Position numbers and translations under genes: made by a program
The notes under the pieces: generated by a model
What the model was told of the DNA's origin: nothing
Seen by the model: the letters and a program-made list of their open reading frames with translations, nothing else
Databases searched by the model: none
Part shown: in pieces, positions 44,709-56,548 of the stretch
How positions within the stretch are numbered: the first letter of the stretch is position 1
Layout: every line of letters begins with the position of its first letter
Source of the DNA: Manduca sexta
Lineage: Eukaryota; Arthropoda; Insecta; Lepidoptera; Sphingidae
DNA length: 64,000 bases
Direction of reading: 5' to 3'
Assembly (NCBI RefSeq): GCF_014839805.1
Contig: NC_051135.1
Coordinates: 12,093,291-12,157,290 of the forward strand

Positions 44709-44800
44709 TTCACTTTGTGAACCGAAAGGCAAACCCATTATTTGGGATACACTTTAATAAGTATGAAGATGTGTAAATGTTCACAAACTTTTGCTGATGC
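44709..44800 (+). pseudogene. Decayed fragment of a FLYWCH exon
   Basis: After ttattccag (to 44708) and entry tt come cactttgtgaaccg, aaaggcaaacccattatt and ggatacactt, which in shifting frames read H-F-V-N, K-G-K-P-I-I and G-Y-T-(L/F), matching the start of neighbouring exons. Then atgtgtaaatgttca gives M-C-K-C-S where W-x-C would be. No C-K-A or H-x-H remains. It lies 288 bp after the stop of exon 27. Confidence 0.5.
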
Positions 44801-45937
44801 ATGGATCGAGTTGTATTAGCGTGGAAAGCATCACGTCATTCCAGTTAGTTTTTCGATCTTATGTCAAGCAAAAGTTTGTGTAAACATAAATGTAATGGAC
44901 TTTATTGATTAGTACATTGTAGTGCAATGAATGCTGCTCTTAAAGTGAGCGATGGTTAATACCCAGAAATGGTGTGATATTCGAATGTTACAGTAAAATA
45001 TTCGGTTATATCTATTATTAAGTTAGTTTAACTTTACGTAGAATTAATTAATTATAATGATTTCATTATTATTTCTATACACTAAATTATAGTATACAAA
45101 TATTATACTTGTGTCGTCGCTGAATTTTAAATAAGAATCTCGTAACACCTGGACCTGCGCAAATATTTGCGACCATACAAATATTTTTCTCGTGCGAGAA
45201 CTAAACTCGCAGTCTATAATTTCGTAGGCAGCTGGTAAAATGATTTAAATTTTTTATGAAATTATTACCTATTCCTTAGGTCCAGTAAATTAGTTAAATT
45301 GTAACTTATTAAAAAGTTTAAAAATGTCTTAAGATACTTAGTAAGTACTTACTCTAAATCAGCCGTTAAAACATTTGAACTAGAAATCCTTTGATGCATA
45401 TTTTTTGTCATTACGAATTACATTATGCGGTCCGAATAAAGGTACGGATAACTATTAAAACATTATTTATAACGTTATTTCTTAGTATCCTGCACGTTAT
45501 AAAACATTGTCTCCACGACACTTACTTATTTTAAGATAAATTTGCAAATCTTGATACATTCTTTTAACAAAGTAATTATTGTAATGTAATTTTAACTTAG
45601 ATTGTAGTATATTAATGGGTAATCAGAATTGCGTTTTTTTCGTAATTAGAAAATAAAATATAAATATTAATTTGTCTTTTATCTCACCTGTCGATATTAT
45701 ATTGGTCAAATGAAATAAACAGCATTGACATATTAATTAAATATATTTCTCCCCAATTTACTCTTACAAATATTTGCACATTGCGAAATTTAATAACGAT
45801 AATTATTGTAAATAAGTCATTTATTGTAGAAATGTTTGCAAATAAAAAAAATACTGTAAAGACTTATCAGAAAAAATCTCTCAACATAAAAAAAAAACAA
45901 TATAAAAACTGCCATTATAATTTATTTGTATCCACAG
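44801..45937. other. Spacer, nothing recognised
   Basis: AT-rich with a slightly GC-richer patch at 45140-45225. The open frame running into the next exon from 45781 is intron read-through. Confidence 0.35.
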
Positions 45938-46170
45938 ATTTCCAATTCGTTCGTAATAAAAAAGGCAAGGATCTGGCGATGGTGAAAGGTTTCACGTATT
46001 ACAAGCAGAGGCACGGGAAGTTCACCCAGATATGGCAGTGTACCAACATCAGTCGATGCAGGGCGCGATTCATAATCACCCACAACGGTGAATTCATACG
46101 GTACAATATGGAACACTCACACAACCCGCCAAGATGTGTTATTTCTGATGGAGAGTATATTAAGATTTGA
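45938..46170 (+). CDS. mod(mdg4): FLYWCH terminal exon 28, tailed
   Basis: Acceptor tttgtatccacag ends at 45937; entry at then 76 codons to TGA. It is the second-half exon whose entry dinucleotide is at rather than tN. Motifs: F-Q-F-V-R-N-K-K-G-K-D-L-A-M-V, F-T-Y-Y, I-W-Q-C-T-N-I-S-R-C-R-A-R-F, E-H-S-H-N-P-P, ending D-G-E-Y-I-K-I. Confidence 0.91.
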
Positions 46171-46209
46171 GACAGATCATAAACTTTCCCCTTTTTCATA
46201 AACGTTTTT

Positions 46210-46429
46210 TATCTAAGGACGAAGTAAAGCTGTGATAACAAGTCTGTTTCTCAGTGCCGTTGGGCACATACATGGGGCAGACATAGGGCGGTTGTGATTG
46301 GCTAATATTGAGATACAACAATATTAGCCAATCACAACGGCCCTATGTCTACGTACTGCGAAGGCTGCCATGCCGTCAGCACTGAGAAACAGACTTGTTA
46401 TCACAGCTTTACTCCGTCCTTAGATAAAT
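46210..46429. mobile_element. Fold-back MITE, ~220 bp
   Basis: ttatctaaggacgaagtaaa at the left and its reverse complement (actccgtccttagataa) at the right; the arms continue with gctgtgataacaagtctg / cagacttgttatcacagc and ttgtgattggctaat / attagccaatcacaa. A related, decayed piece sits at ~48500-48615. Confidence 0.8.
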
Positions 46430-47924
46430 AACGATTATGAAAACAATAAAATATCTATGAATAAGGGGGTTTGTTTTTATATTTTTTGTAATCTATGGAC
46501 GATAATTCTGATGAAGTAGAGAATGTTGGAAGTTTCCATATACACGATTAAAGTATTCTGACCACAGAAAAAAATGGTTTTGGAGCCTTATATTGATTTT
46601 TCATGTGTTAACGTTGTTAATACAAGAAATTAGTTTCATAATAAAATATTTTTATACGGAACTTATTTCTTGCGTAACTTGTTACCATAGCATGGCGAGG
46701 TTTGTTATTTTCCTGGTCAGGCTACTTTACTCGAATTGGGATATTAATATGAATGTCGTCCTACTTACATTTGAGTGCTGTGAAATATCAGACTAAATAT
46801 ATTTTTTTGAATATATGGACAATTAGAATTTTGTTACGACCATGTAAATAGTATTAAATATATATCAGTATTATGATTATAATCTCGAATTGATGGACTG
46901 ATGTCAAAATACACTTTGACTGTGATGATGAGTATTAAATAGAAATTACGTGTAACTGTATACCAATATAATCATTTAGGACCTTACTAATATCATTTTA
47001 TATGTCTCTTAGTTATACAGTATTTTCCTTGGGTTGTGAGCCGCCCTGGCAGAGTTACACAGTAGAATTAGCATGCTAAGTGAAAGCATACTACATTTTC
47101 ATTAGAATAATTACATAAGTATTTGTAATATATTGCACATCAAAATACGAACATAATAAGACACCACATAACACTTAGTAACAACTGGATATTGTTAATC
47201 ATTCTAATTTCAAAAATTCAAATAATAATATGCTTTCAGTTCTCTTAACATAGAGGCTTTGTGTTTGCGTATACAATCTCAACAGTTTTGTCTTCCTATG
47301 TTACATGATATTTAACGGTGGAGCGAGCGAGACAAAACATTGTATGACCTTGAGAGGCTGAACTACGATTATTAGTAAAGTCCTAACTGTTTCTACAACG
47401 GATACTACCTACTTGCGTGCCAGCTTCTTTCGTGTCTGGTGATACGGTATAATTCAATAGTTTGATTTTTTTACCAGAGTTGACCGTAGATAAAACTCAG
47501 TAAATTTTGACCGTGTTTAAAACTGCTTTAGTTTAAACAGTTTGTGAATTAATGGTCTGGGATTTAAGGAATTTTACCTTGAAAATATGTTTCACATTAG
47601 AACTTAAGTGTCAGTGATAATATGGCATTTGACGAAGGAGCCATAGGTTGGCTTTAATAAATACCGATATGATCAAAAAAGTTTATTTTTATTTTTTATT
47701 CAAGTTTGAGTATACAATTAGTGATAATATATCCGATAAGCAGAGTAAACTTTTATATTTTGTCTAATGTTAATGATTTTTTTCTGTTAATGCAACAGAA
47801 CTTTTGAAGGCCCACCAAATTTTAAACATTTCATTAAATAAAAAAAGTCTTTAAAATAAACTAAATTGCAATGTATCACATATCATAAAATTTAATAATA
47901 CAAGAACTACAATTTTGTTTTCAG
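46430..47924. other. AT-rich spacer, nothing recognised
   Basis: No exon, RNA gene or family repeat found on either strand. Confidence 0.4.
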
Positions 47925-48160
47925 TAACCTGGGTGAAAAACCATGCCGGCAAAGTCTTGGCGATCATTGACGGATACACGTTTTACAATCACAACAACAG
48001 TCGGAGTTCGAAGACGTTTATATGCACAAACGTCGGTAAGGGTCGGTGCAGGGCGCGCTTCATTTGGTCCCATTTAGGGTTCATTACCCGCTCAAATACT
48101 GAACACAACCATAAACGACCATCCTACATTATACGTGACGGGGTTTATTTGAAAATTTAA
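47925..48160 (+). CDS. mod(mdg4): FLYWCH terminal exon 29, finger Trp replaced by Phe
   Basis: Acceptor attttgttttcag ends at 47924; entry ta then 77 codons to TAA. Motifs: T-W-V-K-N-H-A-G-K-V-L-A-I-I, G-Y-T-F-Y, then T-F-I-C (Phe replaces the finger tryptophan), R-C-R-A-R-F, E-H-N-H-K, ending D-G-V-Y-L-K-I. All cysteines and histidines are kept, so the finger probably still folds. Confidence 0.9.
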
Positions 48161-48226
48161 TACCAAATATAATACCGAACGAATTTATATCATATTATTA
48201 AAACTTACGCGAGACATATTAAATTA

Positions 48227-48406
48227 GTCAAAAACAACATGGTTTTACTCACGTACTAAAGTAGTCGGAATCGCCGACCAGTTTCGACCTATTAAGTAGG
48301 TCATCCTCAGGGGCGAGTGCTAAGAGGACGACCTACTTAATAGGTCGAAACTGGTCGGTGATTCTGATTACTTTTTAAACGCAGTAAAACCGTGTTGTTT
48401 TTCGAC
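48227..48406. mobile_element. Fold-back MITE, ~180 bp
   Basis: The left arm gtcaaaaacaacatggtttt and right arm (reverse gtcgaaaaacaacacggtttt) enclose ccgaccagtttcgacctatt / aataggtcgaaactggtcgg. Arms diverge by several substitutions. Starts 66 bp after the stop of exon 29. Confidence 0.8.
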
Positions 48407-48639
48407 GAATTTATATCAGCTCAGTTTGGTCTACGGTTGAATACTATTTTGATTTACGTTTAATAATATAAATCAATGACTTAGGTCATAAACGTTACTT
48501 AGCTGAGTAAGGAGAAATGCTATGATTATGAGTGTTTCTCAGTGCTTTCCGGATGACAGTTTTCGCTGTGCGAGGGCAAAGGGGCGCTGTGATAGGTAAA
48601 TATTGAGGTACAACTATGCTTCAGTTGGTTGTCAGATAA

Positions 48640-48990
48640 ACCTGAACAAAGCCAAAGGAAAGTATAAAATTATCGATGCGTTTGGGAAGCTTAATAGTGG
48701 TAGGTTTCTCATATGTGAAAGTCCGCCTGGATAGGTACCACCGCAATGTCTATTTCTGCCACTTATCAGCAGTGTATAGTCACTGTTATGTATGACATTG
48801 TAGCCAGTGTAACTACTGGTCAAAATGAGACTTAACATTTCACGTCTCAGGATGGCGAGCGTAGTGGAATACTAACCACTACTTAGTAATTCAAGGTGTG
48901 GGATAGTGTTTCTACTATTTATGGGCGGTTGTCTCGTATACCATCAGGCGAACGGCAAGCTCCTCTAGTCATTCAAAACATTAAAAAAAT
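48640..48990 (+). repeat. Dispersed repeat E, longest copy
   Basis: Runs from gtggtaggtttctcatatgtg through ttctgccacttatcagcagtg and gtagccagtgtaactac to gggcggttgtctcgtatacc and atcaggcgaacggcaag. The reverse copy at 63000-63275 abuts the last exon of the window. Confidence 0.65.
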
Positions 48991-49186
48991 AAAAATAGGA
49001 GCGTTGTGCGTCCTCATAGTATTGTTAGCGGATACGAGTATTAGACCCTGTTCACATGACAAGCGCTAGGAGCGCGTTAACAAAACGCGCATGAACAACT
49101 AGATGCATTTTGCGTGCTTAGCTTGCGTTACCATGTGAATGGCTCGATCAAAATACATACGAAATACGTTTAGTTCGTAAAACATC

Positions 49187-49335
49187 TATCTATAGGAATT
49201 TCGAAGGTGTCTGAAGTCTACTAATCCGCACTAGGCCAGCGTGGTGGATTAAGGCCTAATCCCTCTCAGTAGTAGTGGAGACCCGTGCTCAGCAGTGGGC
49301 AAGTATATAATACAGGGCTGATATTATTATATGTT
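49187..49335 (+). repeat. SINE 3' half inside a disrupted MITE
   Basis: Only the second half of the SINE family (gaatttcgaaggtgtctgaag to gggctgatatt). Flanking DNA (gaccctgttcacatgac at 49046; cgtcatctgaacgagatc near 49350) looks like the two ends of a MITE into which it inserted. Confidence 0.65.
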
Positions 49336-49986
49336 TAGTTCTAAGCGCGCGTCATCTGAACGAGATCTAACTGCTTCTACTCAACTTCGCTCGTGTAAAT
49401 ATCAGCAAATGTACCATATAAGGTCCTCCCGAAAGGCGGATCCGATTGAATACATGCGTTACATTGGATTCCTTATTCGTTCGGGCCCATAGAGTTTATT
49501 TCGTGTTTACCAAAGATGATAAGTATGTTTTCACATACTGCGCTGTGATAAATGAATAGATGTAAACCAAATCATTATTAAGCACATTCTTAGTAATTTA
49601 AGTCTGTATTAATACGTTTACTATTAAAATAAGTGGAATTATAACGTCAAGTATTTATGTAATTGTCACAACGTTACGTAATTTCTCTGCAAAATATAAA
49701 CATTCTTATTATCTAATCTATGCTAATATATAATGTTTGTTTGAACGCCCTTATGTCAGTAATTACAGAGCAGATTTTGAAATTTATTTCCCTAAAAAGA
49801 AGCTACATTACTCTTTTTATTCGGGAAAAACTTTTTAACGCGGGCGGAGCTGCAGGCAAAAGTTAGTGTTAGATATTTTTGTCTACAAAGTCTTTAATGA
49901 TTGTTTTGGGTCGTTTTATATCCACGCAGAGTTTTTTTTGGAACATGGTTGATTCTTATGGTAAGTAACATTCTTTGATTACGTCT

Positions 49987-50238
49987 ATACTGCCGTGCTT
50001 AGCTCAAAAACGGTATCTTAAAAAAAAAATTATGGTATATTCGGATAGCTTAAAGATATACTCATCCAATGAACTAACCTTAATAACGGTATCTTGTTTA
50101 GAACTTGTTAAAAAAACCTAAAAGTGATGTCTCTATCTCCGTTTTACCTAAAAATTATAAAACTACATTTACAAAACTTCAATTATCTTAAAATAAGGTT
50201 TCCTTGACATACCGCTTTTGCGCTTAGCATGGCAGTAT
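49987..50238. mobile_element. MITE with 30-bp TIRs, TA-flanked
   Basis: Left end atactgccgtgcttagctca and right end in reverse atactgccatgctaagcgca, 252 bp overall, no coding. Flanking TA dinucleotides fit a mariner/Tc1-type target site. Confidence 0.75.
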
Positions 50239-51345
50239 AATTATAATTAATTATATTGTACAGTAAATGAATAAATCACCTTTTATGAAGTGAACAATTT
50301 ATTAATTTAATACTATTAGGTAATTCTTTGACTATATAGTATTAACGATAAATATTGGGGTAAAGCCTAAAATCAGTGCTGTCTTACAGCGTATACTGAG
50401 CTGGTATCCCTTCTACCACACATTATGCAAGGAATCAGGTGTGTGCCTGGTATTGTTAACTGTGTGTGTTTTTTTTTCTCTTTATACTTTTTTTTTGTTG
50501 TATTTATGTGTGTGTAGAGAAATAAACGATTAAAATAAATTGTATTACATTCACAGATATGTTTTATCCTCGTTTTTACTGCTTCTACTTATTATATTGT
50601 GAACTATGTCGTTTATTTTTTAATGTTATTATATTTAGGTAGTTATTCAATGACAGTGCATCTGTAGAAAAAGCTATGACGGAATTTGCATCTTTGGGTG
50701 AACAAGACGCGGATCAAAGTATGTTTCTCATAGAGAGGAAAAGTGGACGCAGAAATACAATAAGCAAGTAACTTATCAGAGGATGGACAGATCAGTCCGA
50801 AATACGAATTTATTTTTTACGTTCGTCTAACATAGTTTATATCGTAAATGAAGCAAAGATGAAGAATGAATGAAGCAAAAAAATACCGCTATGTTAATTA
50901 ATGAAGTGGTACAAACTAACTCATTTAAAATCATATTCTTTGTATTTTAAGACTATAGTAAATCATACACTATAACAATAAGTCGAATAAAAATGCTCTT
51001 TATGACGGTCACAATAGGATACATATTCCCATACAAAAAAACTGCTACCTGAACTCAAAAGAGTCGACCCCTCCAATATCCTGATGTGCCATTCGCAAGT
51101 GCCAACGCACGCAGCATGGCATTTTTAATTTGTCCGTCTTTAAGTGATCATAGTTTAATGAAATTAAATAAGTTATTTCAAAAGTGATTTTCATTTCGGT
51201 GTTGGTGTATTATATTAAAGCGATTAGTGCGAAGTTCGGAAGTGTACCTTTATCCTCTTTGCAAAGCTCAATCAATGCGGCAAATGTCAGTTGTTTGAAC
51301 TAAAACATAAGCAAACATATTTATGTCGGTCTGGGGGTCGTTTTC
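50239..51345. other. Spacer, nothing recognised
   Basis: AT-rich; around 50450-50530 is a tract (gttaactgtgtgtttttttt ... agagaaataaacg) that also occurs near 3180-3250, so part of this is an unnamed repeat. Confidence 0.35.
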
Positions 51346-51478
51346 CGTCTACGGGGCAAATTCGTCTTTTTGCAAATACTTTACAAATTAAGGATAGCTT
51401 TGATTACCATATATATGGTACTTTAGCCCACAGGTAATTACGAAAAGACGAATATGCCTTCGCATATTTAGGGGGAGC
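51346..51478. mobile_element. MITE (ccgtctacggg TIR), short form
   Basis: ccgtctacggggcaaattcgtctttttgcaa at the left and, in reverse, gaatattcgtcttttcgtaattacc at the right. Same family as the split element at 14168. Confidence 0.6.
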
Positions 51479-51725
51479 TACCCCTAAATATAAGTGTTTT
51501 TGTGTATATAGGTAAGTGTTTTATTTATGTGCGATTCACAATAAAAAATAATTTGAGCGTTCGTAATTAATACTTCCCACTCTTTTAAAAATAAACGATC
51601 ATCCTAGTGTATGTTTTTTTAATAACCTTAGCTTTATATAATATTTTTTACCGTTTAAAAGTAGATCTATTAATATAAATGATATTTAAATATGAACAGA
51701 TATTTCATAATTATATCTTTTTCAG

Positions 51726-51952
51726 TGAGTTGGGTGAGGAGTTCTGGCAAGTTACTGGCGCTAGTACAGGATTATACTTACTATTGCAGCATGACGAAAC
51801 TCGACCTACTGTACTGGCGTTGCACTAAGGGAATTTCCTGCAGATCTCACTTTACTTCCAACAGGGCAAAGCGCATATTCAAATTCAACTTCATTCACAA
51901 CCATCCACCACCCAGCTTTGTCATCAGAAATGGTGTTTGCATGAAAATGTAA
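51726..51952 (+). CDS. mod(mdg4): FLYWCH terminal exon 30, tailed
   Basis: Acceptor tatctttttcag ends at 51725; entry tg then 74 codons to TAA. Motifs: S-W-V-R-S-S-G-K-L-L-A-L-V, D-Y-T-Y-Y-C, Y-W-R-C, S-C-R-S-H-F-T, I-H-N-H-P-P-P, ending N-G-V-C-M-K-M (Cys in place of the tail Tyr). C-R-S-H replaces C-K-A-R. Confidence 0.91.
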
Positions 51953-52301
51953 TGGAATATCATGAGGAACGGGAAATAGTTTTCTACACGCGTGTTCGTC
52001 AAAGTGGGTTTATGTTTAAATCTGGTTAATGTTCATTTTACTGTGTATTTAAGTAGTGTAACTGTATACTGTTCTAAACGTAATATAATGAAGCTTTGTG
52101 TCATAAAACCCTTATAAAAAAACAAAAATATGTGACATAAGTGCGTATCTTTAGATTGCTTTTCAACCAAATGTGCTTGCGAACCTAAAAATGTATGTCA
52201 AACTCAGTTAAAATTCGCTTGATATTCATAGTAAAGATTATCATCGCTGTGATGGAAAGGCAGCTAATTGAGTACTTAGCAAATGTATCGTGCTATTTTT
52301 T

Positions 52302-52966
52302 TTGAAAATATACGTTAGACGTTAGTGCTCTGTCAGTCAAATATGCTTTATAAGTTAGAATATTCATAATACTTTCATTAATTTATTGAAAATATATGTT
52401 AGACGTAAGTGCTCTGTCGGACAAATATGCTTTATAAGTTAGAATATTCATAATACTTTCATTATTTTATTGAAAATATATGTTAGACGTAAGTGCTCTG
52501 TCGGACAAATATCCTTAATTAGTTAGAATATGCATAATACTTTCATTAATTTATTGAAAATATATGTTAGACGTAAGTGCTGTGTCGGAAAAATATCCTT
52601 AATAAGTTAGAATATGCATAATACTTGCATTAATTTATTGAAAATATATGTTAGACGTAAGTGCTCTGTCAGTCAAATATGCTTTATAAGTTAGAATATT
52701 CATAATACTTTCATTAATTTATTGAAAATATATGTTAGACGTAAGTGCTCTGTCGGACAAATATCCTTAATAAGTTAGAATATGCATAATACTTGCATTA
52801 ATTTATTGAAAATATATGTTAGACGTAAGTGCTCTGTCGGACAAATATCTTTAATAAGTTAGAATATGCATAATACTTGCATTAATTTATTGAAAATATT
52901 TATTAGACGTAAGTGCTCTGTCATACAAATATGCTTTATAAGTTAGAATATTCATAATACGAGTAG
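52302..52966 (+). repeat. 84-bp tandem repeat, 8 copies
   Basis: The marker ttgaaaatat begins at 52302, 52386, 52470, 52554, 52638, 52722, 52806 and 52890, an exact 84-bp period. Two alternating variants (atgctttataag versus atccttaataag) suggest block-wise copying. No coding frame. Confidence 0.9.
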
Positions 52967-53320
52967 TTTTGTGCAATATTAGTTATCCAATTAAAGATAA
53001 TCATAATTTGATATTGTTTAAATTAGCATTGATGTATAATCAAATCTTTTCTCAATAGATATATTTTAATCAATTACTCATATTAAAAGGAAAGTTAACA
53101 TTATAATCCATGTATTACTCATAATAGAAAAAAAAACGTACGTAGATACTCGTTGTAAGACATTAGTAATCGTTTTATTTAGCATTCAGGGTCTCCTAAT
53201 GCAATGCTTGTTAAAATGGAACGATAAACCATAAGGGACAAATCGGCCGCCCAATGCCGCTTTGGCATAGCTAGTTCAATCCTAAGGGATCCTCTTATGT
53301 TAAGGGTAGACTGGTGAATA

Positions 53321-53453
53321 ATATAATAATATCAGCCCTGTTTTATATACTGTCCTACTGCTGGGCACGGGCCTCTCTTACTACTGAGAGGGATTAAGCC
53401 TTAGTCCACCACGCTGGCCTAGTGCGGATTGGTAGACTTCACACACCCTCAAA
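53321..53453 (-). repeat. SINE 3' fragment, reverse
   Basis: The 3' end of the SINE family (atcagccctgttttatatac ... gattggtagacttcacacacc), truncated at the head side. Confidence 0.75.
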
Positions 53454-53819
53454 GATTGGTGAAACCAGGCATAAATGTCGCGATGAAGATTTATTTGTAC
53501 TAGCATCTCAATTTCATAAAATATAGCTTGCAGATTAGCTGCTAATCATAATTTGATTCTATATAAATTCTACATAAAGGAAAGCAGACAGAAATGGAGT
53601 TATATGTACCTTTCACCACTAATGTACTCATTATATAATATTTGAATTATCGTATATACATTCCATTGTGTTGTAGACATTAAATAAATAAAACGTATAT
53701 TTTTTTCTTTTCCCCATAACCTACGTCTTTAACACATTTGATTTCTAAACTTATATGTTTTTCATTAAGTCTATATGTTGTAATCAAGTATATATTATAA
53801 TAACGGTATTTTTTTGCAG

Positions 53820-54049
53820 TACGCTGGTTGAAGAATAGCGTCGGGAAGACTATAGCTGTTGTGAACCAATTTCCGTTCTTCTGCTACAAGAGCTCGGAGA
53901 TCAGAAGTATGTGGAGGTGTAACAGGCACTCTTCCTACTGCAGAGCCCGGTTCACGATCTACAATGGTACTATGGTGCGAGCTCAGTTGATCCACAACCA
54001 TGTACCAGCGCAATATGTTATTAGAAACAACGTTTATATTAAAATATAA
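53820..54049 (+). CDS. mod(mdg4): FLYWCH terminal exon 31, tailed
   Basis: Acceptor atttttttgcag ends at 53819; entry ta then 75 codons to TAA. Motifs: R-W-L-K-N-S-V-G-K-T-I-A-V-V, F-P-F-F-C, M-W-R-C, Y-C-R-A-R-F-T-I, I-H-N-H-V, ending N-N-V-Y-I-K-I. AATAAA at 54163-54168. Confidence 0.91.
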
Positions 54050-54497
54050 ACATCCCTCTTAAAAGACCCAAAAATACGACTCGTAAGTCAATGACCTTTA
54101 ATTTTGATGTTTGTGGTTGATTGAAAGACCAATGCGGCAAGTGTTAGTCCCAATCAATCACAAATAAAATGACACGTGTTTTTTATCACATTCCAAGCAC
54201 ACAGATACGACGTTTCGCGGATTATCCTCTGACAATATTGGACGAATGTTGCCACTTACCTTCAGGTGTGTCATTTCACCTGTCGTAGTAGGGAAGGTTG
54301 TTACAACCGTTGCGTTTCTGCCTACCTTCTCAGGGGTAGAGGAATGAGTGCCTGTAAGGTAATATAAACAGAAAATATAGACCTAATGTTTTATTATGAC
54401 TAATTATGTAAGTTTGTTAGAGCCACCATTAAAATTAATGGTAACTAAAATGCCTATGGAGCTCTTTTTTACTTTTAGAATAAATATTTTCATCCGT

Positions 54498-54740
54498 TTA
54501 AGGGGTCGTCCATTAATCACGTGAGGCTCGAAAGGGGCAGAGGGGTTCGGATATAATAAAATATCACATGTATTTTTCGTTGATCGCGCGATTTAATCCA
54601 AAAATTTCAATATACTTTGTACCAAAAAAAATACACGTGATTTTTTTTTGGGTTGTCTAAAATCTCACCACGTCAACCGACGGCGAGGGAGTTAAAAAAT
54701 CACTAAAAACATTACGTGATTATTACTGGACGACCCTTAA
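54498..54740. mobile_element. MITE, TTAA-bounded, ~243 bp
   Basis: ttaaggggtcgtccattaat at the left and, in reverse, ttaagggtcgtccagtaata at the right; subterminal atcacgtga / acgtgattt. The TTAA ends are piggyBac-like. Non-coding. Confidence 0.7.
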
Positions 54741-55717
54741 CCGATAAGATCAAGATTTTGTAAAACTTCACAAGTTTTTTTCAAACTTTTCGGCGTAAAC
54801 CTCCTTTAAAATCATTCATTTGTCGACGCATTGCTCTTTTCATACAGTTCGAATTTTTTAATCTATCAATATTTATTAAGAATCGGACAATGTTATTATA
54901 CTACACTTTACTAACATTTAAATGCTAAAGAAAGGAATACGTTATAGCCTAAATTCAGTCACTTCCTAGTCGAATAAGTTTTGATAAACCATCACATTAG
55001 TAAACGCTAATCACTATTTTAAATAAACCCATTATTCCTCCCGAAAATATAAATGAAAAGCCAAAGAGACCGACAGCGTATTAAAATGTATATATTTGAG
55101 TTAAATTATGACCAAGGAAATAAATAAATATCCCAAATTTCTTACTTTTTTAATATCATTTGCTTTTTTATGAATTCTGAATATTGTGATTTCGATATTT
55201 CCGATTATGACCAATATTTTAGTTTTGAAATGTCGTGTTGTTTATTAAAAATGTTTGAAGGCTGTAGAATGCGTCTTATATAGATAAATATGGATTGTAT
55301 GCATCAAAGTAGGTATGACATCAGTTTGAATGGATTTTATAAAAAATACTTAATAAAAGAAGAAGAAAATAAAAATTAAGGATCTTGCTTATATTTTTAT
55401 TTATGCAAACCATTCAATTCCACAATTAAATGGGATAAACCTTCATGAATACCACATGGTAGGATAAGATTTGAGACGGTACAAGCATTTATGATTTTTT
55501 TTTTTATATATCAACCGAATTTTGTATTTTTCGATAGGAACAGAAGGAAGCCAAGAACAAGTAAATTCAGAACTGGCCAGAAATAATATTGTGATAAAAA
55601 GAGCGGAAATAAGAACCTAAATATTCTCCACATAATACTATGATTTTTATAGAGGTTTGAGAACAATGAGAAAACGCGGTCACATCAGATTTTTTTTTTG
55701 TTGCTTTTTTGTATTGA
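54741..55717. other. AT-rich spacer, nothing recognised
   Basis: No exon or named repeat seen on either strand. Confidence 0.4.
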
Positions 55718-56440
55718 CACGGGAGTGACCCCACTGCAGCTGATGGTAAGTGGAGTAGGGTCCAATTAAATGTCGACTGACGAGAGATGATTACCTCTCG
55801 GCAGTCGACACAATTACACCGGCCTGTTGGCACCAGATATACACAGACTGATCCCGGAACGCGACACAATTACACCGGCCTGTTGGCACCAGATATACAC
55901 AGGCTGATCCCGGAACGCGACACAATTACACCGGCCTGTTGGCACCAGATATACACAGGCTGATCCCGGAACGCGACACAATTACACCGGCCTGTTGGCA
56001 CCAGATATACACAGGCTGATCCCGGAACGCGACACAATTACACCGGCCTGTTGGCACCAGATATACACAGGCTGATCCCGGAACGCGACACAATTACACC
56101 GGCCTGTTGGCACCAGATATACACAGGCTGATCCCGGAACGCGACACAATTACACCGGCCTGTTGGCACCAGATATACACAGGCTGATCCCGGAACGCGA
56201 CACAATTACACCGGCCTGTTGGCACCAGATATACACAGGCTGATCCCGGAACGCGACACAATTACACCGGCCTGTTTGCACCAGATATACACAGGCTGAT
56301 CCCGGAACGCGACACAATTACACCGGCCTGTTGGCACCAGATATACACAGGCTGATCCCGGAACGCGACACACTTACGTAGGCCACTATAAAGGCTCTTA
56401 ACACCTTGTGCACATTGCTCGCTATCCAGGTGGATATAAA
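55718..56440 (+). repeat. Dispersed repeat B copy with internal minisatellite
   Basis: Starts cgggagtgaccccactgcag and ends near gtggatataaaaatatatcc, like the copies at 14316 and 36186, but its central part is expanded into a 56-bp tandem array. Confidence 0.8.
55802..56373 (+). repeat. 56-bp minisatellite, about 10 copies
   Basis: The marker ttacaccggcctg begins at 55814 and then every 56 bp to 56318, ten times. Units are almost identical (single changes in the first and ninth), so the expansion is recent. It ends 176 bp before the exon at 56549. Confidence 0.92.
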
Positions 56441-56548
56441 AATATATCCTATCATCAACAAATTATGCATACTGTTGTAACAAAAAGAAGACGTAAGTAT
56501 GTTGTGTTATTTTATAAAATAATCTTAATATCATCAATGTTTTCACAG

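Noticed and set aside
44498..44776. 92-codon frame after exon 27
   Set aside because: Not a gene on its own; its end overlaps the decayed FLYWCH fragment at 44709.
52302..52966. CRISPR-like array
   Set aside because: Direct 84-bp head-to-tail repeats with no unique spacers, in an animal genome; a tandem repeat.
55567..55869. 100-codon minus-strand frame
   Set aside because: Overlaps the start of repeat B and its minisatellite; no known domain.
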